Shown: positions 56,851-64,000 of the stretch, piece after piece | Layout: each line of letters opens with the position of its first letter | How positions within the stretch are numbered: position 1 is the stretch's first letter | Assembly (NCBI RefSeq): GCF_008973665.1 | Contig: NZ_WACP01000020.1 | Location: forward strand, 1-64,000 | Length of the DNA stretch: 64,000 bases | Source: Paenibacillus tengchongensis | GTDB taxonomy: Bacteria; Bacillota; Bacilli; Paenibacillales; Paenibacillaceae | Direction: 5' to 3' | Translations under genes and position numbers: made by a program | The notes under the pieces: model-generated | Database searches by the model: none | What the model was told of the DNA's origin: nothing | What the model saw: only the letters and a program-made list of their open reading frames with translations

Positions 56851-57035
56851 TACAAATTCTTCCTTGGTTTTTTCTCTAAATATATTATTTTTTGTGAGGA
56901 CAATCAATAGAATTTGTATATCAAGACTATTTTTAATTACACAGACTCATCATTTTCATTGCATAACGATTTGGGTAATATACCTAAACTGGGAAATTAA
57001 CACATCAGAATTCCAGAAAGGGGAAGCATCAACCA

Positions 57036-58109
57036 TTGCAGCCTGTTCTAAAGCGGCGTACCCGCAAACCAATTATTTTTACAGTCTTGGGACTGGTCCT
57101 CATTGCCGCAATCGCCGTACTGATCTGGGGAGTATTCTTCTCCAGGAGCGGAACCCTCTATCAAAAAGGTATCCTTAGAGCCTTAGAATCATCCTACCAG
57201 TCCAAATTTATCATCGTATCGGAGGAAGGCACCAATGAGGACGGCTTCCAGGTGTTAAAAGCGGCACCCGCCAATGACCATAATCTCGTGTTTACGGTGA
57301 GCCGTTCAAACGGCACTATCGATGGCGGCCTTCCCCTACGGAGACAGCTCAATGAGGATTATAAGGAAACAGCACAGATGAAGTATTACCCGCAACTGGT
57401 CAAGAAACACTTCGGCATAGATATTGAAGAGGTGCCTATGTCCATTTATAGAGGAATCGATTCATCCCGAGAGCCGTCTGATGAGAATTACATAGAAGTG
57501 ACCCGGAACAATGCAGATAGCATCGCGTCTAAATCGAAAGCATTTTTCCAGGAGGCGGAGAGTCACCGCTTAAACAAACTCTTTTTCCGGTACAAGGATA
57601 ACCTCGCTCTGCCTTCCCAGGATAATGATGCACAGCAGAGGTTTGAATTACTGGGATTCGAGTATGAAGTAGGGGAGCACTGGGGTAAGGGCTTCCGCCC
57701 TCTGACCGAAGAGGAGCTCAAGGCGGAGCTGGTGGAGAGAATTGGCATACAGATTGCGGATCGGGTGGTCTACGCTTTCGAAGCAGAGAACCCGGACTGG
57801 CAAAGAACGTTCGATCTTCAATTCCCGGCGAATGACCTGACCAAGTTTGAAGGTTATGTGGTAAGCCATACGATAACAGCGGAACAAAGAGATGAGGCCC
57901 TTGCGGAAATCTATGAGGCCTACACCAGGGTGCTTCCATTTACCGCTAAGCTTAACGGCCTTCAGATGACAGTCATCCACCTGCAGTACAAGACGAATAT
58001 AGAGACTGAGACCGTAACCTTGCAGGCGGCAGATTGGGGTGCACTGGATAGTCTGGATGATATGAAAGAGCTGTTCAATCACTCGCAAAAAACAAAGAAT
58101 CCGCGCTGA
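57036..58109 (+). CDS. Membrane-anchored hypothetical protein
   Basis: 357 aa. One N-terminal membrane segment (IIFTVLGLVLIAAIAVLIWG) after a basic start, then an extracellular domain with repeated Tyr/Phe/Asp content (FRYKDNLALPSQDNDAQQRF; LLGFEYEVGEHWGKGFRPLT). No cysteines or catalytic motif is obvious. TTG start at 57036 after AAAGGGGA; no nearer ATG fits. Convergent with the SLH surface protein, sharing a terminator. Family not recognised. Confidence 0.65.
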   Translation: MQPVLKRRTRKPIIFTVLGLVLIAAIAVLIWGVFFSRSGTLYQKGILRALESSYQSKFIIVSEEGTNEDGFQVLKAAPANDHNLVFTVSRSNGTIDGGLPLRRQLNEDYKETAQMKYYPQLVKKHFGIDIEEVPMSIYRGIDSSREPSDENYIEVTRNNADSIASKSKAFFQEAESHRLNKLFFRYKDNLALPSQDNDAQQRFELLGFEYEVGEHWGKGFRPLTEEELKAELVERIGIQIADRVVYAFEAENPDWQRTFDLQFPANDLTKFEGYVVSHTITAEQRDEALAEIYEAYTRVLPFTAKLNGLQMTVIHLQYKTNIETETVTLQAADWGALDSLDDMKELFNHSQKTKNPR

Positions 58110-58137
58110 CCGTAAACAAAATATATCTTACCGAAAT

Positions 58138-58167
58138 AAAACACCCGCTTCAGGAGCGGGTGTTTTG
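58138..58167. terminator. Bidirectional terminator
   Basis: ACACCCGCT (58141-58149) pairs with AGCGGGTGT (58155-58163), with A-run and TTTT on the two sides. Confidence 0.85.
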
Positions 58168-58244
58168 TATGGAGCCGAGAACAACAATTTGTTCTTGAAA
58201 ATGCATCTGCTGCGTATTAACAGAAGGCTCTATTCACAAAGCGG

Positions 58245-60467
58245 CTATAGCAGCTTGCTTAATAGAGTGGCAAGCGCTGCGCGGGACATTGTACCGGTAA
58301 GAGTATCCGGGAAAAGATCGTCTACTGAAATCGTTGATCCGCTTAATTCTATATATCTTGTTATAACAAGCTTCATATGCTCAACAGTCAAGCTAGCATT
58401 GGGCATGAAATTCCCTTTTCCATCTCCAATAACAAGTCCGTTTTCCACTGCCCAACCCACATATCCATTGTACCAGCTATTTTTCGCAACATCATTGAAG
58501 GAGCTGGACTCAGCTTGCTCTATGTTTAGAAGTCTGCCAAGAGTTGTAATCGCAGCTGCGCGTGTGACTGGTGAATTCGGTGAAAACTGAGTCGAGCTCG
58601 TTCCTACCATAATTCCCTTTTCATACAGAGCCTTGATTGCATTATAGGAAGCATCGTTAGAATTCACATCGGTGAAGGGCAGCACACCGATTGCAAATGG
58701 CCATTCAGCCACCCCGGTGTAGGTTTCATTAGAGGATACTACCGCAATGGTAAGCCGGTATCTCCCGTCCGCCTCAGGCATAATTTTAGATAAATCACCT
58801 TTTAACTCGGATAAAAGATACGTTTCAGAATAGCTCTCTGAAGGCATGTCTGTTACCGTTAATTGGATATCACTTTCAGGAACAGCCGCACTTGCTGTAA
58901 CTCCCTCAAAGACAATGCTTTTACCAGAAGCTACACTTTTAATGCCGGCACCGTCATTAACCGTAAAAGTGACTTTAGTTTTGCCGCTATTGTCAGTTGC
59001 CTCGGAAATACCCGAGAAGCTATGCACAGATTCTGTTAATACGAATGCTGTAGAACCTTCACCGCTTACCGTTGTGCTTTGGCCGCCTGAATTAAATCCA
59101 CCCTCCGGCAGTGCAGGAGGCGTACCCTCTGGCATTTCTCCAGTAGCCGGACGGTTTCCTGTTGGAGGAGCAGCCTGATCCAATGGTTCGTTGCCATTGT
59201 CAGGACGGTTGCCGCCAAAGCCGCCACCCATCATGCCAAAGGAGTTTCCTGTATACTGCTGCTGTTTACCATTAATTTTCAGTGTATATTCTGTATTGAG
59301 CTTAAGATCAGCCGATGAAAAGGTTACGCTTTGGAAATTCTTCTCTGCAGTATGGTTAAATAATTCATTTCCTGCCGCGTCTGTTACTGAGATCGTACTT
59401 CCTGCCGCTTGGGTCGATGCAAAGGATAGCTCCATAAACGGCTGCTTAGATACCGAAGAAGATGCATCATTACGTGTTCCTAGCGCAAGTACTGTACCGC
59501 CATTAATGATAATATCACTATCAGCATCAATACCGCCGTCAGGACTGCGGTCGTTAGCCATAGTCACAATAGTTCCTCCGTTAATAGTCAAGTAGCCATT
59601 GGAGTCTATACCATCACCTTCTGCTCCCAGACCTGCATTAACGTAGAGATATCCACCATTGATACTTGTTACTGAAATCCCATCTTCATTTGTATTAATA
59701 CCATCATCCTGAGATTCTATATAGACCTTACCGCCGTTTAAAGCCAGATGAAGCTCAGAACCGAGCCCTTCGTTCTCAGCAGTAATATGTAGCTCTCCTG
59801 TTCCTTTTGCTTCTCCAGTGATGTTCATGGACATCTTAGAATAGAAAGCCGCATCATATTTATGCAGCTTCTTCGTAGAGCCCTCTTTATAAATTCGCGC
59901 AACATAAGAGCCGCTTACATGATTGACCGAATCGTCCGCCAATCTGACCTGGGCCCCTGCATGACTACTAAGATCGACAATTCCTTTTGTATCTTCTGCA
60001 TTGGAGTACGGTTCATACACATTATAAAAAATAACTGCCGGTGCAACGGTATTCGTTATATTTACTCCGTCTAAAATAAGTGTTACAACCGCAGTAGGAT
60101 CAGAAGCTGCATCCTCTCCCAAATCAATGGCCAACTGCCCTTTCGACAACGTGCCGGATACACGATAAGTTCCTGGTTGCGTGATGGTTACAACTGTATG
60201 AGCAGCTGCTTCCTCAGCACTGTGCGCATCCGGAGCTGTGCCTTCTCCATAGCTGCTGTCATGTCCGTCCTCATAATAGACAATAGTAGCTCCAGTATAT
60301 ACAGCTGCTGATGAACCCATAGACGCTTTTTGTCCGTCCACGGTTACTTCTGAATCAGAAAGGTTAATCGCCGTTTCCTTCGTAGTTGTACTAGCAGAAG
60401 CGATCCCGGCTGCACTAGACATGGTTAAGATTAAGACAAGCATCAGAGACATTGTACGTTTCAGCAT
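58245..60467 (-). CDS. SLH-anchored surface protein with DUF4353-like carbohydrate-binding domain
   Basis: 740 aa. Signal peptide at 1-26. About 30-410 holds beta-helix-like repeated motifs (GVNITNTVAPAVIFYNV; NGGKVYIESQDDGINTNEDG; NGGTIVTMANDRSPDGGIDA), the pattern of the carbohydrate-binding DUF4353 domain often found near CotH-type proteins. A Gly/Asn/Pro linker (GMMGGGFGGNRPDNGNEP) and an Ig-like part precede three SLH repeats (about 590-740; PFTDVNSNDASYNAIKALYE; FNDVAKNSWYNGYVGWAVEN). It is attached to pyruvylated wall polymer. Ligand unknown. An imperfect inverted repeat lies against its -10 region. Confidence 0.85.
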   Translation of the reverse strand: MLKRTMSLMLVLILTMSSAAGIASASTTTKETAINLSDSEVTVDGQKASMGSSAAVYTGATIVYYEDGHDSSYGEGTAPDAHSAEEAAAHTVVTITQPGTYRVSGTLSKGQLAIDLGEDAASDPTAVVTLILDGVNITNTVAPAVIFYNVYEPYSNAEDTKGIVDLSSHAGAQVRLADDSVNHVSGSYVARIYKEGSTKKLHKYDAAFYSKMSMNITGEAKGTGELHITAENEGLGSELHLALNGGKVYIESQDDGINTNEDGISVTSINGGYLYVNAGLGAEGDGIDSNGYLTINGGTIVTMANDRSPDGGIDADSDIIINGGTVLALGTRNDASSSVSKQPFMELSFASTQAAGSTISVTDAAGNELFNHTAEKNFQSVTFSSADLKLNTEYTLKINGKQQQYTGNSFGMMGGGFGGNRPDNGNEPLDQAAPPTGNRPATGEMPEGTPPALPEGGFNSGGQSTTVSGEGSTAFVLTESVHSFSGISEATDNSGKTKVTFTVNDGAGIKSVASGKSIVFEGVTASAAVPESDIQLTVTDMPSESYSETYLLSELKGDLSKIMPEADGRYRLTIAVVSSNETYTGVAEWPFAIGVLPFTDVNSNDASYNAIKALYEKGIMVGTSSTQFSPNSPVTRAAAITTLGRLLNIEQAESSSFNDVAKNSWYNGYVGWAVENGLVIGDGKGNFMPNASLTVEHMKLVITRYIELSGSTISVDDLFPDTLTGTMSRAALATLLSKLL

Positions 60468-60507
60468 ACTCTATCACTTCCTTTCAGTAGGGTTATACGG
60501 TTAGTAT

Positions 60508-60536
60508 AAATAGCTTTTCTTAAAGAAAGCTTATTT
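60508..60536. promoter_or_regulatory. Imperfect inverted repeat at the SLH protein promoter
   Basis: AAATAGCTTTTC...GAAAGCTTATTT abuts a TATACT -10 hexamer (60508-60503, minus strand) about 36 bp upstream of the ATG. Two nearby CTGAAAGT copies lie at about 60541-60560. Candidate operator. The remaining gap up to 60825 shows no supported gene. Confidence 0.4.
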
Positions 60537-60825
60537 AGAACTGAAAGTTGGCTGAAAGTAACTTAACAACAAGCCTCAGTTACCGTGTATTGGCAGCTAT
60601 TTTCGTCTCTGAACCGACCATTCTGTCATGCCCTTGCCCCACATTACTAAAAGAATCAACAACCAAAATAACAGACATGATAGACATGATAGTTGTAATT
60701 CATCTCTTTTTATCTACCTACTCTATGAGAAGGAAATTTTGATAATAACTTGAATGATTGTGGAGCCAGTTATTCAAGTATTGCTCCCTCAATTTCCCTC
60801 AATCATATTAAGTGGAGGTAATATA

Positions 60826-61302
60826 ATGAGCTATCATATTATTGTAAATTTGCCTGCTAATCGGGATAATAAGGGATCTCTCAAAATGTATGACGGAAGC
60901 GGTGCTTTGGTATTTGGCCCGGTTGAAGCGCTGGGGCGCGGTACGAATATGGCATCTAACGGTTACGACCACACCAATTGGATCGAGGAAAATTCGGATA
61001 CTCCAACTGGTGTCTATGCAGCTTCGGTAATTGACCCTGGGACTCCGACGTCTTCTTACGGATCTTATCAGAGAGTTGCAATGGACCCCACTAGTGGTAA
61101 TGCCCTGCTTGCAGAAAATAACGGACGTTTTGGGATTATGATTCATGGCGGAGACGCATCTAAAGAAACTAACGCATCCTGGTATCCATTGCGTCCAACA
61201 TACGGTTGTGTTCGCATTTCGAACTCTAATCAAAATGCATTGATTAATAAAATCGCCGCAGTGGGCGGCAGTGGTAAAGTAACGGTTAATAACATTGGTT
61301 AA
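60826..61302 (+). CDS. YkuD-like L,D-transpeptidase domain protein without signal peptide
   Basis: 158 aa. The YkuD catalytic pattern is present: GIMIHGGD (His) and PTYGCVRISNSN (Cys and Arg of the xGCxR box). Upstream strands (SLKMYDGSGALVFGPVEALG; DTPTGVYAASVIDPGTPTSS) fit the fold. ATG 60826 follows GTGGAGGT. There is no signal peptide or membrane segment, unusual for enzymes that cross-link peptidoglycan outside the membrane. It may be a toxin-like or otherwise exported protein, or act on another substrate. Confidence 0.8.
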   Translation: MSYHIIVNLPANRDNKGSLKMYDGSGALVFGPVEALGRGTNMASNGYDHTNWIEENSDTPTGVYAASVIDPGTPTSSYGSYQRVAMDPTSGNALLAENNGRFGIMIHGGDASKETNASWYPLRPTYGCVRISNSNQNALINKIAAVGGSGKVTVNNIG

Positions 61303-61310
61303 ACATCTTA

Positions 61311-61350
61311 AAAAGGATAGGGGCCTATGAGGTTCCTATCCTCTTCTTTA
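61311..61350 (+). terminator. Terminator after the YkuD-like gene
   Basis: AGGATAGGGGCC pairs with GTTCCTATCCT, followed by CTTCTTTAG. Confidence 0.65.
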
Positions 61351-61374
61351 GAAAGATAAATACTTTTTACCGGA

Positions 61375-62220
61375 TCAAAGATTGTTGGGGCCAAACTCAC
61401 TGTACTTCGATAATTCACCGGAAGGAATTTGAGTTAGTTCGGTTACGTTTTCTGTGCTTTCTTCATATCTCAATAGATCAAATTGATCTGAACTTGTCTC
61501 ACTTATAAAATCAAATCCATCCCCTTGTTTCTCCCACATAATGAATAAAGTGTTTATTAACGTTTTGTTATTTTGTATTTTTAATAACTCATTAAGATTA
61601 ACATCAAGGACAGCTAAATTACTGCTGCTGGTATCCCCATATGCAAAAGCAAGCCTGTTATCCATAGGCGACCAATTATAAGCGTGAATTGTCTCATATG
61701 AAAGACCGGTCAAATTATTTATGGTGTTACTTTCACCATTTTTCAGATCAACGACAATCAACTGATTTCCGACATTTGTAATAAATATGTTGATGGATAA
61801 GTAATCTCCACTTGATGATAAGGCAACCGATGTGATTTCGCTTCCATTTTCGCTAATATCCCTTGGAATATTGATGTCGAATGGGCTTCCATCATGGCTC
61901 ACTTGAATAGCGGTAATGGAAGTTGTGGACTTCTTTGCAACAAATTCGACATCCCCCATTTTCCATGTGGTTTGTTCTGGGGTAGAGTTTATTTCAGCGC
62001 TTTGCCCCGGCTTAAAGTAACGGGATAGATTAGTATCTTGATTATTATGATCCTCCTGGGTTGAAGATGGATTATTTTCATCTGGTTTGCTTACCGGATT
62101 TCCTGCTTGCTGTGTCTGAACAGGTGGTTGGTCGTTATTCGCTTGATTCTTTGTGTCCCCACAACCAACCAGTGAACTTGAAATAAGAACAATTACTGCA
62201 ATACTTGCAATTGTCTTCAT
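61375..62220 (-). CDS. Lipoprotein with TolB-like repeated beta structure
   Basis: 281 aa. Lipobox SSLVGCG, a Gln/Asn/Pro-rich linker to about residue 60, and then WD/TolB-like strand repeats (SITAIQVSHDGSPFDINIPR; ALSSSGDYLSINIFITNVGN; AYNWSPMDNRLAFAYGDTSS). Shorter than a full propeller, so it may be a partial or degenerate version. AT-rich. Stand-alone gene. Function unknown, possibly a binding lipoprotein. Confidence 0.65.
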   Translation of the reverse strand: MKTIASIAVIVLISSSLVGCGDTKNQANNDQPPVQTQQAGNPVSKPDENNPSSTQEDHNNQDTNLSRYFKPGQSAEINSTPEQTTWKMGDVEFVAKKSTTSITAIQVSHDGSPFDINIPRDISENGSEITSVALSSSGDYLSINIFITNVGNQLIVVDLKNGESNTINNLTGLSYETIHAYNWSPMDNRLAFAYGDTSSSNLAVLDVNLNELLKIQNNKTLINTLFIMWEKQGDGFDFISETSSDQFDLLRYEESTENVTELTQIPSGELSKYSEFGPNNL

Positions 62221-62379
62221 TTAATATCCCACTCCTTTAATTTTTCTCTTTATTATACGCCATAATATGGAAAATAGTTGCGGGCCCAACAAGCACCGCG
62301 TTCACGGAACATTGGACTGCCTAACACCTGCTCAGTACCAAAAGGTTGTCATCCAAAATGATCCGCTGCAAAGCACATC

Positions 62380-62413
62380 AAAAAGCGGTGAGGGTTTTCT
62401 CTCACCGCTTTTT
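62380..62413 (-). terminator. Terminator of the VOC gene pair
   Basis: AAAAAGCGGTGAG pairs exactly with CTCACCGCTTTTT; located between the lipoprotein and the VOC stop, T-run on both strands. Confidence 0.85.
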
Positions 62414-62461
62414 GCATTAATATCCCCCTGCTTCCCCGGGCAAAGGATAGGACTTATCCGC

Positions 62462-63379
62462 TCACTCGCCCTTATAAGCCTTATGCAATGCTGAAAGGTC
62501 GAATTTCTTCATCTGCAGAAAAGTCTCCGTAACACGCGCAATCTGCTCCGGTGTTCCTTTCTCCAGCATCTCGTCCATCGCGGCCGGAACAATCTGCCAC
62601 GACACACCAAACTTATCGGTTAGCCAGCCGCATTGCTCAGCCTCGGGAACTGCAGAAAGCTTTTCCCAGTAGTGATCAATCTCCTCCTGCGTATCGCATT
62701 TCACCATAAAGGAGATGGCTTCGTTGAAATTAAATTGATGATCGTGCGCACTGTCCATTGCGGTGAACCACTGCTTCTCCAGCATGAAGTCAGAGAACAT
62801 AATAGTTCCTTCCTGGTCAGGCTCCGAGCCTTGGGGATAGCGGGCAATCGTTCCCTGCTGCGAGTGGCCAAACACGGATAGATAGAAAGCCATCGCCTCT
62901 TCGGCCTTACCGCACTGTTCACCGACAAACAGTAACGAGGGAATAATAGCCGGCCGCTCCTCACCTTCCGGGTTGGTAAGGATCAGCTGCCAGGACACAC
63001 CATATTTATCCTGAATCCAGCCGTACCGCTCACTGAACGGATACTTATCAAGCGGCATCAAGGCTTGCCCACCCTCAGATAATTTGTTCCAGACCTCATC
63101 TATTTTCTGGGCTGCGTCCAAGTCGCGTGATGGATCAAAATTAACGAAGAAAGACACGGAAGGATTCAACTTAAAATACGGCCCTGCGCTGATAGCCATA
63201 AACTTCTGTCCCCATATTTCAAAAGAAACCTGGTCACAGTCACCTGACGGCGTGCCGTGCAGTGTCGTAACACTAGTAACCTTGGATTCGGGGAACACAG
63301 TGGCGTAAAAATCAGCCGCTTCTACCGCTTCTTTGTCATACCATAGATGCGGCACGATTCTCTGATTCGCATTTGTCAC
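62462..63379 (-). CDS. VOC/PhnB-like protein, two glyoxalase-type domains
   Basis: 305 aa, two tandem VOC domains: IVPHLWYDKEAVEAADFYAT with FPFSERYGWIQDKYGVSWQL, and then SLLFVGEQCGKAEEAMAFYL with EAEQCGWLTDKFGVSWQIVP. The family (3-demethylubiquinone-9 3-methyltransferase-like, PhnB-like) has metal-binding or dioxygenase-like relatives, but no function is proven. Followed upstream, on the same strand and 21 bp away, by a single-domain paralogue, so an operon is likely. Confidence 0.88.
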   Translation of the reverse strand: MTNANQRIVPHLWYDKEAVEAADFYATVFPESKVTSVTTLHGTPSGDCDQVSFEIWGQKFMAISAGPYFKLNPSVSFFVNFDPSRDLDAAQKIDEVWNKLSEGGQALMPLDKYPFSERYGWIQDKYGVSWQLILTNPEGEERPAIIPSLLFVGEQCGKAEEAMAFYLSVFGHSQQGTIARYPQGSEPDQEGTIMFSDFMLEKQWFTAMDSAHDHQFNFNEAISFMVKCDTQEEIDHYWEKLSAVPEAEQCGWLTDKFGVSWQIVPAAMDEMLEKGTPEQIARVTETFLQMKKFDLSALHKAYKGE

Positions 63380-63400
63380 AAGTCATTCCTCCTCAGCTGC

Positions 63401-63829
63401 CTATTCCTTAGGGACATTCACCTGAAAGGTAACCCCGAACTTGTCCTTAACAATTCCGTACAAAGGGCTCCAATCCGTCTTCTGCAGAGGCATGACCACT
63501 TGCCCACCGTCTTCCAGTGCTCCGAAAATCTCACGTGCGACTGCCTCCTCCGTAGGATGAATCGCAATCTGAACCATATCTCCGCCCGCCTGATGCGGCG
63601 TACCCGGAAACGTGTCGGAGAACATGAGATCTGCATTACCAACCCTCAAAAGCGCATGCATCACAAGGGTTCTCATCTCACCGGTCAGCGGATGCTCCGG
63701 ATCTTCCGGCAAATCCCCGAACGTCATGATTCCTACCACGCTCCCGCGCAGCGCTTTTTCATAGAAATACAGAGCTTCTCTTGCGTTGCCATTAAAGACA
63801 AGATACGGGTTCAAGCAGATTGACATCAT
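63401..63829 (-). CDS. VOC/PhnB-like protein, single domain
   Basis: 142 aa, one VOC domain: ICLNPYLVFNGNAREALYFY, HALLRVGNADLMFSDTFPGT, WSPLYGIVKDKFGVTFQVNV. It is 21 bp upstream of the two-domain paralogue and reads into it. AAAGGGGATG lies ahead of the tandem ATG pair; the first is chosen. Substrate unknown. Confidence 0.88.
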   Translation of the reverse strand: MMSICLNPYLVFNGNAREALYFYEKALRGSVVGIMTFGDLPEDPEHPLTGEMRTLVMHALLRVGNADLMFSDTFPGTPHQAGGDMVQIAIHPTEEAVAREIFGALEDGGQVVMPLQKTDWSPLYGIVKDKFGVTFQVNVPKE

Positions 63830-63967
63830 TCTTCATCCCCTTTGGAATAAGTTGGACAATCACCTTTATTATACACAAAATGTGAAGAAAATAAACGATT
63901 TTTACGAACGTATGATCCCTAAGTTTTTGAATCAATATAATTTCGGTCAAAATCTTTATAAAAGAAA

Positions 63968-63994
63968 AAAACACCCTTCAAGGTGTCTTCTGCT
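63968..63994 (-). terminator. Terminator at the right edge
   Basis: ACACC/GGTGT stem followed by a T-run on the minus strand; it ends a minus-strand gene that lies beyond the window. Confidence 0.7.
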
Positions 63995-64000
63995 TTACTC

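Noticed and set aside
60548..60742. Plus-strand frame of 64 codons upstream of the YkuD-like gene
   Set aside because: TTG-type start, no ribosome site, and it contains the direct repeat ACATGATAG; likely intergenic.

Overview
The window looks like a chromosomal segment of a Paenibacillus-type firmicute. The evidence is a moderately GC-rich genome with strong Shine-Dalgarno sites, S-layer-homology (SLH) surface proteins, many multidomain plant-polysaccharide hydrolases, CcpA-type cre sites, a Bacillus-type LexA box and short intergenic repeats. All identifications come from reading the sequence and from knowledge of protein families; no database search was run.

Layout. 0.4-2.7 kb: an M20 amidohydrolase and an aldose-epimerase-like protein. 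2.8-9.7 kb: a surface-glycan cluster with three GT2 glycosyltransferases, a polysaccharide pyruvyl transferase and a flippase, interrupted by a 77-bp tandem array and a 59-bp direct-repeat leader. 10-13.3 kb: a threonine-aldolase-like enzyme, uridine kinase and an HTH/TPR regulator. 13.5-21 kb: a giant SLH-anchored subtilase with cohesin-like and dockerin-like modules, a MATE transporter and tRNA-Leu(CAG). 21.2-35.1 kb: a carbohydrate region with GH43, a large GH51, a decayed xylanase remnant, an AraC/GyrI-type regulator, a permuted GH3 divergent from a GntR regulator, and phosphoketolase. This is a coherent route from arabinan/xylan side chains to pentose phosphates.

35-46 kb: an LRR/copper-amine-oxidase-N surface protein, a radical-SAM DNA modification/repair pair whose promoter contains a LexA-type box, a GH43 arabinanase with a ricin-type lectin domain inserted into its propeller, an aldo/keto reductase, a CE2-like esterase and an SDR preceded in frame by a MerR remnant. 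46-51.7 kb: a 5'-nucleotidase-type phosphoesterase divergent from a complete phnD-phnC-phnE-phnE transporter. 51.8-54 kb: a secreted pectate lyase with a very good cre site. 54.3-56.9 kb: an AT-rich accessory island of unfamiliar genes (a membrane protein with a strong internal start, and an HExxH protein directly abutting a small partner). 57-64 kb: a membrane-anchored hypothetical protein, an SLH/carbohydrate-binding surface protein, a YkuD-like protein without a signal peptide, a lipoprotein and two VOC/PhnB-like proteins.

The strongest candidates for something new are the LexA-box-controlled radical-SAM pair, the AT-rich HExxH cassette, the lectin-in-propeller arabinanase, the LSm-like small protein, and the repeat family with the hairpin leader directly abutting a ribosome binding site.
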